NCBI GenBank assembly: GCA_007693965.1
Contig: RECQ01000057.1
Location: 32,445 to 96,444 of the forward strand
Direction: 5' to 3'
Origin: Phycisphaeraceae bacterium
GTDB lineage: Bacteria > Planctomycetota > Phycisphaerae > Phycisphaerales > UBA1924
DNA: 64,000 nt
In this document: positions 29,146 through 38,176 of the stretch, one piece after another
Layout of the letters: the number at the start of each line of letters is the position of its first letter
Numbering within the stretch: position 1 is the stretch's first letter
Notes under the pieces: generated by a model
The model's input: only the letters and a program-made list of their open reading frames with translations
Databases searched by the model: none
Told to the model about the DNA's origin: nothing
Made by a program: the position numbers and the translations under genes

Positions 29146-30561
29146 ATGCCGACCGACATTGTCATTCCCAGTCTGGGCGAATCCGTCACCGAGGGCGTCA
29201 TCGCCTCCTGGCTGAAAAATGAGGGCGACTCCGTCGATCGCGACGAGCCAGTCCTCGAGCTTGAGACTGACAAGATCACCATGGAGATCCCCGCTCCTGT
29301 GGCTGGAGTCGTTTCACAGAAGGCCAAGGAAGGGGACACGGTCAAAGTCGGCGATGTCATCGGCGCCATCGATGAGTCAGGCGACGGGTCGGGCTCCGGG
29401 AGCAAGAAGTCCGCCAAGGAGAAGGAAGCCTCCAAAGGCACGGGCGGCGCCGAGGAGAAGGCCGACTCCGGGAACGGCAAGAAAGCGTCCTCGGACGCCA
29501 AGCGCGAGAAGAAGGACGACTCCGCCTCGACCGCCGTCGCAGATGACGATGGGCCATCGGGCGGCGACAACGGCGCGGCCTCGCGTGATGGCGCCCGCAT
29601 GACGCCTCTGGCCCGGAAGATCGCCAAGGAACGCGGGGTCGACGTCTCGAGCCTTTCCGGCACCGGCCCCGGCGGGCGCATCCGTGAGCAGGATGTTCTG
29701 GCATACCTCGATTCGAAGAGCGCCGAGGCTCCTGCGAAGGAGGAGAAGCGGGAGGCGAAGGCGCCTGAGAAGTCGGACAAGTCAGACAAGGGCGAGGCGC
29801 CGAAGAAGAAGGAATCGAGTCCGGCCCTTTCGCCAGGCAGCCGCGAGACCACCCGCACACGCATGTCGCCATTGCGGCAGCGCATCGCCGCCCGCCTCGT
29901 CGAGGCCCAGCACACCGCGGCGATGCTCACCACCTTCAACGAGTGCGACATGACGAAGGTGATGGAGCTGCGCAAGCGTCACAAGGAGGCCTTCGAGAAG
30001 CGGCACGGCGTCGGGCTCGGCTTCATGTCCTTCTTCGTGAAGGCTTGCGTGAACGCGCTGGAGGCATTCCCGCTCGTCAACGCGCAGATCGTCGAGGGGG
30101 ACAACGGCCCGGAGACGGTGCAGCATCATTACTGCGACATCGCGGTCGCGGTGGGCACGCCCAAGGGGCTTGTCGTGCCGGTGATCCGCAACTGCGAGAG
30201 CCTGTCATTCGCCGGCATCGAGTCGGAGATCCGGGCTGTGGCGGAGAAGGCCCGCGACGGCAAGCTGACGCTGGAAGACATGCAGGGCGGCACCTTCACC
30301 ATCAGCAACGGCGGCGTCTACGGCTCGATGATGAGCACGCCGATTCTGAATCCGCCGCAGTCGGGCATCCTGGGCATGCACAACATCGTGCGACGGCCGG
30401 TGGAGCATCCGGACAAGCCGGGGGAGATCGCGATCCGGCCGATGATGTACCTGGCGCTGAGCTACGATCACCGCATCGTCGATGGGGCGGAGGCGGTCGG
30501 GTTCCTCAAGCGTGTGAAGGAGTGCATCGAGGATCCGGAGCGGTTGCTGCTGCAGCTTTGA
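29146..30561 (+). CDS. sucB: Dihydrolipoyllysine succinyltransferase (E2)
   Basis: 471 residues. E2 of the 2-oxoglutarate dehydrogenase complex. The lipoyl domain spans residues 1-78 with the lipoyl Lys in [15 protein letters not shown] long Lys/Glu/Ser-rich linker follows, then the peripheral subunit-binding domain ([27 protein letters not shown] region), a second charged linker, and the catalytic domain from about residue 235 with the active-site His and Asp in [15 protein letters not shown]. The two linkers are unusually charge-rich. sucB directly follows sucA, as expected for E1o-E2o pairs, which supports succinyl- rather than acetyl-transferase. Confidence 0.95.
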   Translation: MPTDIVIPSLGESVTEGVIASWLKNEGDSVDRDEPVLELETDKITMEIPAPVAGVVSQKAKEGDTVKVGDVIGAIDESGDGSGSGSKKSAKEKEASKGTGGAEEKADSGNGKKASSDAKREKKDDSASTAVADDDGPSGGDNGAASRDGARMTPLARKIAKERGVDVSSLSGTGPGGRIREQDVLAYLDSKSAEAPAKEEKREAKAPEKSDKSDKGEAPKKKESSPALSPGSRETTRTRMSPLRQRIAARLVEAQHTAAMLTTFNECDMTKVMELRKRHKEAFEKRHGVGLGFMSFFVKACVNALEAFPLVNAQIVEGDNGPETVQHHYCDIAVAVGTPKGLVVPVIRNCESLSFAGIESEIRAVAEKARDGKLTLEDMQGGTFTISNGGVYGSMMSTPILNPPQSGILGMHNIVRRPVEHPDKPGEIAIRPMMYLALSYDHRIVDGAEAVGFLKRVKECIEDPERLLLQL

Positions 30562-30581
30562 GAAAGTGGCGGGCAGTGAAA

Positions 30582-30641
30582 CGATGGGACGCATGGGACC
30601 AATGTGACCCATGGGTCATATGAGTCCCATCTGTCCTATGA
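30582..30641. repeat. ATGGGAC/GTCCCAT simple repeat, both orientations
   Basis: Follows sucB. ATGGGAC units (ACGATGGGACGCATGGGACC) are followed by GTCCCAT units (GAGTCCCATCTGTCC), so the two sets could pair as a hairpin between sucB and the convergent phosphatase gene. The unit is the same as at 20057 and 21066. It could act as a weak bidirectional terminator (inference). Confidence 0.55.
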
Positions 30642-30666
30642 GCGCGTTCACAGCATCGCCCGTGCT

Positions 30667-31152
30667 CTACGTCCCCAACTCCGCCAGCATTCCCTCGCAC
30701 GCGTCGCTGATCATGCGGAAGACCTGGTCGAAGCCGTCGTCGCCGCCCCAGTAGGGGTCGGGGACTTCGATGTCGCTCTCGGGGGCGCTGGCGAGTGCGG
30801 GATCGAACGATCGGAACAGGCGGGTGCGATCTTTCGGGGCGCCGGCGTCGAGCAGGTCGGCCTTGTTCTGCCGGTCCATGGGGATGATCCAGTGGAAGCG
30901 TTCGAAGTCGCGCGGGGCGTCGAGCGTTCGGGCGAGGCTGGGGAGTTCGACGCCGTTTTTCTTCGCAACGGCCCGGGCCCTTTTGTCGGGGCGTTCGCCC
31001 ACATGCCAGCCGCCGGTGCCGCAGGAATCAACGGTGAATCGGTCCGCCACGCTGCGCTGGCGGGCGGCGTGCAGAAAGATTCCCTCCGCCAGCGGCGAGC
31101 GGCAGATGTTTCCGAGACAGACGAAGAGGATGGATGATTTGGGGTCAGGCAC
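30667..31152 (-). CDS. Low-molecular-weight protein-tyrosine-phosphatase family protein
   Basis: 161 residues from GTG 31152 (VPDPKSSILFVCLGNICRSP). No ATG gives a sensible start near the active site; the upstream frame (MGGGVRADPAPQ) runs into the preceding gene. The P-loop is VCLGNICRSPLAEG (CxxxxxR-S, canonical), and the general-acid Asp is in EVPDPYWGG. The family dephosphorylates phosphotyrosine, or phosphoarginine in some bacteria. It is the last gene of a CHAD-Ppx-phosphatase run on the minus strand. The 30-bp gap before it carries a GGAATGGGGAATGGGGG tract like that near 850. Confidence 0.9.
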   Translation of the reverse strand: MPDPKSSILFVCLGNICRSPLAEGIFLHAARQRSVADRFTVDSCGTGGWHVGERPDKRARAVAKKNGVELPSLARTLDAPRDFERFHWIIPMDRQNKADLLDAGAPKDRTRLFRSFDPALASAPESDIEVPDPYWGGDDGFDQVFRMISDACEGMLAELGT

Positions 31153-31181
31153 TGTGGAATGGGGAATGGGGGATATGTGAT

Positions 31182-32840
31182 TCAGGATGTCATCGCCGGC
31201 TGGCTGTGGGGCGGGGTCGGCGCGGACTCCTCCACCCACTCGAAGCGCGGCTCCATGTCGAAGACTTTCTGAAACAGATCCTGCTTGCGCGTGGCGCCCC
31301 AGATGTCGACGCCGGGGTCGCGCTGGCAGTGAATCTCAAATCGCGCGACGCCGTCTGACACGCTTACGACGACATCATGCACGCTCTGCATGTGCGTGCG
31401 GTCGAGGCCGTCGGCCACGCGCAGGATGGCGGCGAGGCGGTTGATCAGCTCCTGCTCATGCTCTTTCAGCTTGGCGTAGTTCTGGTGTTTCTTCTTCGGC
31501 GCTGATTTGCGGTGGTAGCGAGCGATGTTGGCGATCAGTTCGATCTCGCGGGCGGAGAAGCGCTGCAGGTCGGCGTGGACGATGAGATGGTAGCTGTGGT
31601 GGTGGTGGCGGGAATAGTTGATGTGATAGCCGACATCGTGCAGGATCGCGGCGGCTTCGAGGATGTCTCTCGCGGCGGGTGTGGTCCACTCGGGCGGGTC
31701 GTCGTCTTCGTCCGCGTGCAGGGCGAGCTGGTCGAAGATCCGCATGGAGAGCTTTGCGACATGGTCGCAGTGGATGCGGTCGAAATCGCACTTGGCGGCG
31801 AAGCGGCGCACCGAGGCCATGCGGTCCTTGTCGTCGCGACGGGGGCGCTCCGCGGATGGATGGATTTCCTCCACCATCGTCAGCAGGAGGCCGTCGCGGA
31901 TGCCGCGGTCGTGGATGCGCATGGTGTTGACATCGAGGCGCTTCATGAGCCGCTCCGCGGCGGTGAGTCCAGCGACGATGATGTCCGCTCGCTCTGCGGG
32001 CAGGCCCGGGACCGACGCCCGCTCGGCGACGGGCATCTTGGAGAGCCAGTCGACCAGGTGGCGGAGCTCCGAGCGCTGCACTTCGTGGGCGCGGAGGTCG
32101 CCGGGCGAGATGGCGCCGCCTTCCCCGAGGCGATGGCGCTGGATCGAGAGGGCGCCGAGGGTGGTGAGGGTGCCGCCCGTGCCGATGACGAGCTGCGGCA
32201 CGAAGGGGGGCTCGCCGATGACTTCCTTGAGCTGTTCGTCGATGTAATCGCGCATCTCGCGGAAGCGCTCGCCGGTGGAGACTTCGGGGCCGCCGAAGGT
32301 GTCGGTGAGGCGCACAGCGCCGAGCGGGAGCGTGTAGACGCGTTCGATGAGCCCGCCGGCGGTGAGGATGACCTCCATGCTGCCGCCGCCGATGTCGACC
32401 ACCGCGGCGGAGACGGACTCGAGATCAAAGGCGCGGGAGACGCTGAGGTGGGCCAGCCGGGCCTCTTCCTCGGCGCTGATGATCTGGACTTCGAGACCGG
32501 AGTCTTCGCGGACCATATTGACGAAGTCGTCGCTGTTGACGGCGTCGCGCAGGGCTGCGGTGCCGACGATGCGGATGGCCTCGACGCCGTAGCCCTCCGC
32601 GATTCGTTTCATGCGTTCGACGGCCTCGGCGGAGCGGTCGATCGCCTCGGGGCTGATGCGGTTCTCGTTCGAGGCCATGCCCTGGCCGAGGCGGGTCGTT
32701 TCCTTCTCGTCGTCGAGAATGCGGTACGACCCGTCGGGGGAGGCCTCGGCGATGATGAGGCGGATGCTGTTGGTGCCCACGTCCACAGCCGCGAGTCGGC
32801 GGCCGGGGCTGGAATGCTGCTGCTGAGGCTCGGTGCTCAA
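31182..32840 (-). CDS. ppx: Exopolyphosphatase / guanosine pentaphosphate phosphatase family protein
   Basis: 552 residues. The N-terminal ASKHA fold carries AAVDVGTNSIRLII (phosphate 1), SAEEEARLAHLSV, AVVDIGGGSMEVIL (phosphate 2) and GTGGTLTTLGAL. Residues of about 330-540 are an HD-like domain with HDVGYHINYSRHHHHSY and an N terminus at DRIHCDHVAKLS. This is the Ppx/GppA architecture; it removes phosphate from polyphosphate or pppGpp. Which substrate dominates cannot be told from sequence. Its start overlaps the stop of the CHAD gene by 4 bp (ATGA), so the two are translationally coupled, which favours polyphosphate metabolism. Confidence 0.92.
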   Translation of the reverse strand: MSTEPQQQHSSPGRRLAAVDVGTNSIRLIIAEASPDGSYRILDDEKETTRLGQGMASNENRISPEAIDRSAEAVERMKRIAEGYGVEAIRIVGTAALRDAVNSDDFVNMVREDSGLEVQIISAEEEARLAHLSVSRAFDLESVSAAVVDIGGGSMEVILTAGGLIERVYTLPLGAVRLTDTFGGPEVSTGERFREMRDYIDEQLKEVIGEPPFVPQLVIGTGGTLTTLGALSIQRHRLGEGGAISPGDLRAHEVQRSELRHLVDWLSKMPVAERASVPGLPAERADIIVAGLTAAERLMKRLDVNTMRIHDRGIRDGLLLTMVEEIHPSAERPRRDDKDRMASVRRFAAKCDFDRIHCDHVAKLSMRIFDQLALHADEDDDPPEWTTPAARDILEAAAILHDVGYHINYSRHHHHSYHLIVHADLQRFSAREIELIANIARYHRKSAPKKKHQNYAKLKEHEQELINRLAAILRVADGLDRTHMQSVHDVVVSVSDGVARFEIHCQRDPGVDIWGATRKQDLFQKVFDMEPRFEWVEESAPTPPHSQPAMTS

Positions 32841-33925
32841 GTCGAGTGCTCCCGTTCCGTGGGAAGCCTAGGTCGGGCGTCGACGCCGATCGCGTCGGGC
32901 GGCGGGGGACTGCCGTTGTCCCTGTGCGACGATACACCGTCGGCGGCGCTGACGCCATCGGCAGGCTGGAGCATCCTGTCAAGCGAGGCGAAGAAGGCGG
33001 AGCGATCAAATTCATTCCACCAGGCGAGGAATTCATCGCGGCGCCGGTCGCGCTCGAAGCGCTGGCGGTCCGCGAGGAGGCGCAGATCGGCGATGAGCTG
33101 CTCCTCGGCCCCCTCAGCGGCGGCGGCGTCGATCGTTCGCTCGATGCGGGCGATGATGGTGTCGTCATCGTTCACCGTCCCGAGGTGGTCCTGAATGCTT
33201 TTAAGCATCGCCTGGAATGCCTTGCGGTGCTGCTTCTCGAAACAGGGGGCGAAGACTTCCAGCGCGTAGCGCAGCCGTTTGAGACGGATGCGCAGCTCGT
33301 GGAGGGACTCAAGATTGGACAGATCCGCCTCGGCGCCTTCATGCACGCTCTGCACCAGAACGGGGGTGGCGCCGCGGGCGTGCTCAATCAGGCTGGGCTC
33401 TTCAACGGCGCCCGCGGGAGGGCGGATGGTCTTCACCAGTTCGCCGGCTCGGCGGAGCAGGCGGCGCCGGGGGTTTTTGCGCCGGATCTTCCTGATGTCC
33501 TTGATCGCCTTGTCACGCTGCGATCCGGTTGTGCGGATGAGATGCTCCAGGACGGGGCGCTGCTCTTCATCCATGTGCTCCATTTTGGCGGTGAAGCGCT
33601 GCAGGTGAACATCGCAGTCGCGGGCTTCGCCGGCGGCCTTGCGGATGCGCTTCAGCCGCTTGCGCATGGCGCGGGCTTTCTTGCGGAGCTTGCCGGACTT
33701 CTTTTCGAGACAGGGGCGGAATGCGTCGATGGCGGCGCCGGCGCGGCGCGTCGAGACGCGGAGCTGGTGGACATGCTCGACGAGCACATCGTCGCCCTTT
33801 TCACGACCTGCCAGTTCGATCATCTCGGCCACGAATGCGAGGCGCGCCTCAAGCGTTCGCCGGGCGGCGTCGGAGACGCGCGTGTTCGCATCCACGCCTT
33901 CGAGCTTCTTCTTCGGCTTGCGCAT
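32837..33925 (-). CDS. CHAD domain protein
   Basis: 362 residues. CHAD domains are all-helical, rich in His, Arg and Lys, and bind polyphosphate. Here the conserved His/Arg positions appear as VHQLRVSTRRAGAAIDAFRP near residue 55, EARDCDVHLQRF near 100 and LHELRIRLKRLRYALEVFAP near 215. The start MRKPKKKLEGVDANTRV is basic, as usual. The last ~45 residues are a Pro/Asp-rich tail. The coupled Ppx and the phosphatase after it make a polyphosphate-linked operon. It is divergent from the helicase gene. Confidence 0.92.
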   Translation of the reverse strand: MRKPKKKLEGVDANTRVSDAARRTLEARLAFVAEMIELAGREKGDDVLVEHVHQLRVSTRRAGAAIDAFRPCLEKKSGKLRKKARAMRKRLKRIRKAAGEARDCDVHLQRFTAKMEHMDEEQRPVLEHLIRTTGSQRDKAIKDIRKIRRKNPRRRLLRRAGELVKTIRPPAGAVEEPSLIEHARGATPVLVQSVHEGAEADLSNLESLHELRIRLKRLRYALEVFAPCFEKQHRKAFQAMLKSIQDHLGTVNDDDTIIARIERTIDAAAAEGAEEQLIADLRLLADRQRFERDRRRDEFLAWWNEFDRSAFFASLDRMLQPADGVSAADGVSSHRDNGSPPPPDAIGVDARPRLPTEREHST

Positions 33926-34096
33926 ATCAAATACTCACTGAAACTGAACATTACGGCGGTCAACGGGGGGACCGACGTCGAGGCTCCACTTCGCACGCGG
34001 CCGACCGCAGCGTGCTCTATGAAGTGTATCCCGCGATTTGGGCCGGTCTGCGTCCGAGAATGGGGGGGAGGGGGGCCTTTGCGGTACAGTGTGGGG

Positions 34097-37000
34097 ATGA
34101 GCAGCCATTTGCAGGACGCCGGGCCGGAATCTGACGCGCCACTATATTTACGCAATCTTAACGAGGCCCAGCGGCAGGCCGTCCTTCACGATGCAGGCCC
34201 GCTCGCGGTGCTCGCCGGCCCCGGCACCGGAAAGACGCGCGTCATCGTTCGGCGCATCGCCCGTCTCGTCGCTCCTGTTGAGGAGGGCGGGGCCGGCGCC
34301 GAGCCTGAATCCGTGCTCGCCATCGCCTTCACCATCAAGAGCGCTGAAGAGCTGCGTTCGCGACTCGTCGAGCTTGTTCCCTCCCGGCTCGCCATGCGCA
34401 TCGGCGCCATGACGAGCCATTCGTTCGGACGGAACATCGTCCGCAGGTATGGCGATGTGATCGGCCTGCCCCCCGGCGCCGAGGTTGTCGACAGCGCCAT
34501 GATCCGGCGCGGGATCCGCGCGCTGGTCGACGAGCTGGGCCTTTTCCGCGACCGCGCCGCCGAAGGCCGCGAGACGGTCATCGTGGAGGCGATGGACCAT
34601 TTCCGCAAGTGCGCCACCGACGCCGTCACCCCGGAGCGCTTCAGCGAATGGTGCGCCGAGCGACGTCGCCATCTGGATGATGGCGATCATGACCTCGACC
34701 CCGAAGCCGTCGAGGCCGAATACGCCCGCCTCGAAAACGATGTCCAGCTCGCGCGGCTCTACGAGGCCCACGAGCGCCGCCGCCTCACAGACGGCATGCT
34801 CACGCTGGACGACTACATCAACCTGCCCAGCCGCATTCTGCGCGAGTCGCCGCGCGTCGCCGCCATGGTGCGCGACGACATCCGCCATGTTCTGGTGGAC
34901 GAGTTCCAGGACATGAGCCCCGCGCAGATCGAGCTGCTGACGCTGCTGTGCCCGCCGCGAAAGGACGGCGCGAGCGGCCCCGATCTCTGCGTCGTCGGCG
35001 ACGACGACCAGGCCATCTACGCCTTCCGCGGCGCCGACGACCGCGCCTTCCGGCGATTCCACGAGCGCTGGCCGGGACATACGACGATCACGCTTGAGGA
35101 GAACTACCGCAGCGCCGCCGAGGTCATCGCGGCGGCGAACGAGATCATCGGCCGCGCCCAGGAACGCTTCGCCCCCGACAAGGTCATCCGCTCGCCCGAG
35201 ATCGCCGAGCATCGGGCCCCGCCCGGCCTGGTGGAGGGGGTGGTGGTTGACGATGACAAGCGCGACACCGGCGCCGCCATCGCCGCCATCATCCACGCCG
35301 AACGCGAGAAGTCCGGCCGGCGCTACGCCGACTACGCGGTTCTGGCCCGCACGAATACCTTCGCCGATGAGGTGGCGCGCGAGCTCGAGCTGCACGGCGT
35401 TCCCGTCGCGCAGCGCCGCGCCCGCTCGGCGCTCGACGATCAGGGCGTGCAGGACCTCATGGCCTGGCTGGGCCTGATCGCCGATCCCGAGGACGGCCCC
35501 TCCGCCCAGCGTCTGCTGACGCGCCCGCCCCTGCTCGTTTCGCCCGAGCGGGTGGGGGAGTGGGCCCGCGAGCACAAGCGCGCCGTTTCCGAGGGCGACA
35601 CCAGCGCATTCAGCGATTGGCTGCGCGATCGGGCGCCGGAGGATGAGCGGGTCATCACCTTCACAGAGATGCTGGGCCATTTCCGCAAGCGCGACATGGA
35701 GCAGACCGCCGATCGCACCATCGAGGAGATCATTCACCGGGCCGACCTAGCCCACGCCGAAGGCCTCGACGGGCGGGAGCGGGCCACGCGCATCACCGCG
35801 CTGGTGCAGGTTCTCCGCTTCGTGCGCGACCGCGCCGGCGTTCTCGACCCTCCCGGCGGCGCTGCGGCCTTTCTCGCCTACTACGCCGATCTCAGCGACG
35901 ATGAAAAGACCTTCCGCTCCGCCGGGGACGAACGCGTCGACGGCGACGACTCCGACGATGACGACGAGAACGACGCGGTCCACGTGCTGACCGCCCACAA
36001 GGCGAAGGGGCTGGAGTTCGACACGGTCTTCGTGGTGCGCGTCCGGCCGCGGCTCGGATATCCCCAGTCCATGCGCAACGAGGAGGCGCTCGCCACCGAG
36101 CTCACCGGACGCGAGCCCGCCGACAGCGAGTCGGAGGAGCGCCGCCTGTTCTACGTCGCATGCACGCGCGCCGCCCGGCGCCTCGTGCTCACCGCGCTCA
36201 AGAAGAAAAGCCGCGGCAACGCCATCGACTACTTCATCGAGCTCACCGAGGACTGCCCCGATCTTGTCGTCCCGATCTCCTTCGCCCGCGACATTCTCGA
36301 GCGCGATGACGACGCCGTCTCGGTCATGGACGGCGCCGACGAAACCCACGCCATGCACGAGGCGCTCATCCGGCGCCTCATCGTCGAGGCCCGGCGCGAG
36401 GGGGTGTCGCTGCTGCACCGCGCCGAGCGCGCCGATGTCGACGCCGCGACGCTCGATGCACTTTCCGAGCGCCTCGGCGGCGCCGCCCGGCGTCTCGCGC
36501 TGCTCGCCGCCCTCCGCGACCGCGGCGCCCCGCCCGACTTCCTCGCCGCCGACGATGGCGCCGCCACGCTGACCGAGCGCCTCGAACGCCTCCGCCGCGC
36601 CTCGCTGGCGGAGTCGCTCATCCGCCCCCTCAAGGCGCCGCTGAGCCTGAGCTATACGAAGCTCTACGACTACATCGAGGCCTGCCCCCGCTGCTACTAC
36701 CTCAAGCATGTGCTGCGGCTGAACGAACCGCGCACGCAGGGCCTCGTGACCGGCGTGGTTGTGCATGAATCGCTCGAATCGTTCTTCCGTGAATCGCAGG
36801 CCGCCGACGCGGACGGCCTTCCCGCACCCGGTGTCGAGCGGCTGATGCAGATCGCGGAGCTCACCTACCGGCGCCACCTGCCGCGGCTGCAGGTCTTCCG
36901 CCCCGATGAGCTTGAGCAGATCCGGGCCCAGCTCCGTCTCGCCGTCGAGAAGCTGCACGATCCGTCGTCGCAGATCGTCGAGGTCGAGCAGTCGGTCAGA

Positions 37001-37399
37001 TTCGCGTACGCCGGCCCCGGCGGCGACCACACGTTCTACGCCAAGCTCGACCGCATTGACCTCCGCCAGGATGGCCCAAGTCAGTCGATCCGACTGGTCG
37101 ATTACAAGACAGGCGAGGCGTACAAGAAGTACACGGAGCCGAAGAAGGACGATCTGCAGTTGTGCGTGTATGCGCTGGCGCTGGAGCACCTGTACGAGTC
37201 CGACCCCGGCGCGCTCGAAGGCGCCGCGGCGGAGTACTGGGTGCTTTCTACGGGAGAGAAGGGGGTCATCCATTTGGATGAACTGGCCGTCGAGAGGGTG
37301 AGGGCGAAGATCGACAAGGCGATCGAGGGGATGCTCGCGGGGGAGTTCGAGCGGAATGAGGCGCGCTGTCGGGGGTTGTGCGCGGTGCTGGGGGAGTGA
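34097..37399 (+). CDS. UvrD-type helicase fused to a RecB-like nuclease
   Basis: 1100 residues from ATG 34097 (MSSHLQDAGP); the longer open frame upstream is a shadow of the CHAD gene. SF1 helicase motifs in order: Walker A AGPGTGKTR (residues 40-48), Walker B VDEFQDMSPAQIE, motif III GDDDQAIYAFRGAD, motif V TAHKAKGLEFDTVFV and motif VI RRLFYVACTRAARRL. The last ~270 residues are a PD-(D/E)XK nuclease (LSLSYTKLYDYIEACPRCYY, GVVVHESLESFF, AKLDRID, VDYKTGEAYKKY). The end EARCRGLCAVLGE holds two further Cys, so an iron-sulfur staple as in AddB/Cas4 is possible but incomplete. The role is likely recombinational repair; no AddB/RecC partner is adjacent. Confidence 0.88.
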   Translation: MSSHLQDAGPESDAPLYLRNLNEAQRQAVLHDAGPLAVLAGPGTGKTRVIVRRIARLVAPVEEGGAGAEPESVLAIAFTIKSAEELRSRLVELVPSRLAMRIGAMTSHSFGRNIVRRYGDVIGLPPGAEVVDSAMIRRGIRALVDELGLFRDRAAEGRETVIVEAMDHFRKCATDAVTPERFSEWCAERRRHLDDGDHDLDPEAVEAEYARLENDVQLARLYEAHERRRLTDGMLTLDDYINLPSRILRESPRVAAMVRDDIRHVLVDEFQDMSPAQIELLTLLCPPRKDGASGPDLCVVGDDDQAIYAFRGADDRAFRRFHERWPGHTTITLEENYRSAAEVIAAANEIIGRAQERFAPDKVIRSPEIAEHRAPPGLVEGVVVDDDKRDTGAAIAAIIHAEREKSGRRYADYAVLARTNTFADEVARELELHGVPVAQRRARSALDDQGVQDLMAWLGLIADPEDGPSAQRLLTRPPLLVSPERVGEWAREHKRAVSEGDTSAFSDWLRDRAPEDERVITFTEMLGHFRKRDMEQTADRTIEEIIHRADLAHAEGLDGRERATRITALVQVLRFVRDRAGVLDPPGGAAAFLAYYADLSDDEKTFRSAGDERVDGDDSDDDDENDAVHVLTAHKAKGLEFDTVFVVRVRPRLGYPQSMRNEEALATELTGREPADSESEERRLFYVACTRAARRLVLTALKKKSRGNAIDYFIELTEDCPDLVVPISFARDILERDDDAVSVMDGADETHAMHEALIRRLIVEARREGVSLLHRAERADVDAATLDALSERLGGAARRLALLAALRDRGAPPDFLAADDGAATLTERLERLRRASLAESLIRPLKAPLSLSYTKLYDYIEACPRCYYLKHVLRLNEPRTQGLVTGVVVHESLESFFRESQAADADGLPAPGVERLMQIAELTYRRHLPRLQVFRPDELEQIRAQLRLAVEKLHDPSSQIVEVEQSVRFAYAGPGGDHTFYAKLDRIDLRQDGPSQSIRLVDYKTGEAYKKYTEPKKDDLQLCVYALALEHLYESDPGALEGAAAEYWVLSTGEKGVIHLDELAVERVRAKIDKAIEGMLAGEFERNEARCRGLCAVLGE

Positions 37400-37411
37400 G
37401 CAGGGGGCTTC

Positions 37412-38152
37412 ATGTTCGAGCGTGAGAACTCAAACTCCGGCCGCTTCGCTCACTCGGGACAACAGGCTCCGACGAGGGGCGAGCGTGCGCTAATGCCTCC
37501 ATTCTGGGCGTGGTTCTGGCGCTTGGTCTCGATTTTCATCATCACGGTCATTGGTGGAGCATTGATCGGGTGCATGTGGGCCGGTGCGATGAGTTATGGC
37601 GACACACTGTACCTGTACATGGGGCTGCTTTTCGGCGGCTATGTGGGCTTCATGACGTCCCCGATTACTTTGCTTGTGTTGCGAAGGAAGGAACTCCCGA
37701 CGGCAGTGGCATGGATTTACCTGCCCTCATTCGTCGCGGCGTTGATTCTCGGCGCTGCGATGGATGGACTGACCAGTATCTTCGCGACCATCGGTTTCTA
37801 TCTGGCCGCCTGCATCGTCGTCGGGCTTGCGATGCCGAATGTCTGGCCTTACAGGCCCGCATGGCGCTGCGTGAAGTGCATGTACGACCTCCGGGGACTT
37901 CCCGCCAACATCTGCCCCGAATGCGGCGCCGAGCAGCCCCCGCAAAGCGCGCAAGACACAGAACCAGACACATTCCCGAGCACGCTGTGCCTGCAGCGCT
38001 ATTGCCACAACTGCGACTACGACATGAACTGGATCACCTCGCCCCGCTGCATCAACTGCGGCGCGATCCGACGCGCTTCATACGCCGCGGCTGAGGAGTC
38101 TTCGACGAAGCCTCGGCCGCCCGCAGAAGTCGCCCCCGATTCAATCACATGA
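37412..38152 (+). CDS. Zinc-ribbon polytopic membrane protein
   Basis: 246 residues. A polar N terminus is followed by about four membrane helices (FWRLVSIFIITVIGGALIGC, LYMGLLFGGYVGFMTSPIT, WIYLPSFVAALILGAAM, ATIGFYLAACIVVGLAM). The soluble tail has two zinc ribbons: CVKCMYDLRGL...ICPECG (the planctomycete-type short ribbon) and CHNCDYDMNW...RCINCG. ATG 37412 lies 12 bp after the helicase stop; an internal ATG (37493, MPPFWAWFW) would also give a sensible product. No enzymatic motif. It may be cotranscribed with the helicase by position, but a functional link is not shown. Confidence 0.75.
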   Translation: MFERENSNSGRFAHSGQQAPTRGERALMPPFWAWFWRLVSIFIITVIGGALIGCMWAGAMSYGDTLYLYMGLLFGGYVGFMTSPITLLVLRRKELPTAVAWIYLPSFVAALILGAAMDGLTSIFATIGFYLAACIVVGLAMPNVWPYRPAWRCVKCMYDLRGLPANICPECGAEQPPQSAQDTEPDTFPSTLCLQRYCHNCDYDMNWITSPRCINCGAIRRASYAAAEESSTKPRPPAEVAPDSIT

Positions 38153-38176
38153 CAGACCGAACCGCGTCGAGGACTC

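Noticed and set aside
32846..34096. N-terminal extension of the helicase gene
   Set aside because: The extension is the antisense of the CHAD gene and does not match helicase N termini; the ATG at 34097 is followed at once by the helicase Q-motif region.
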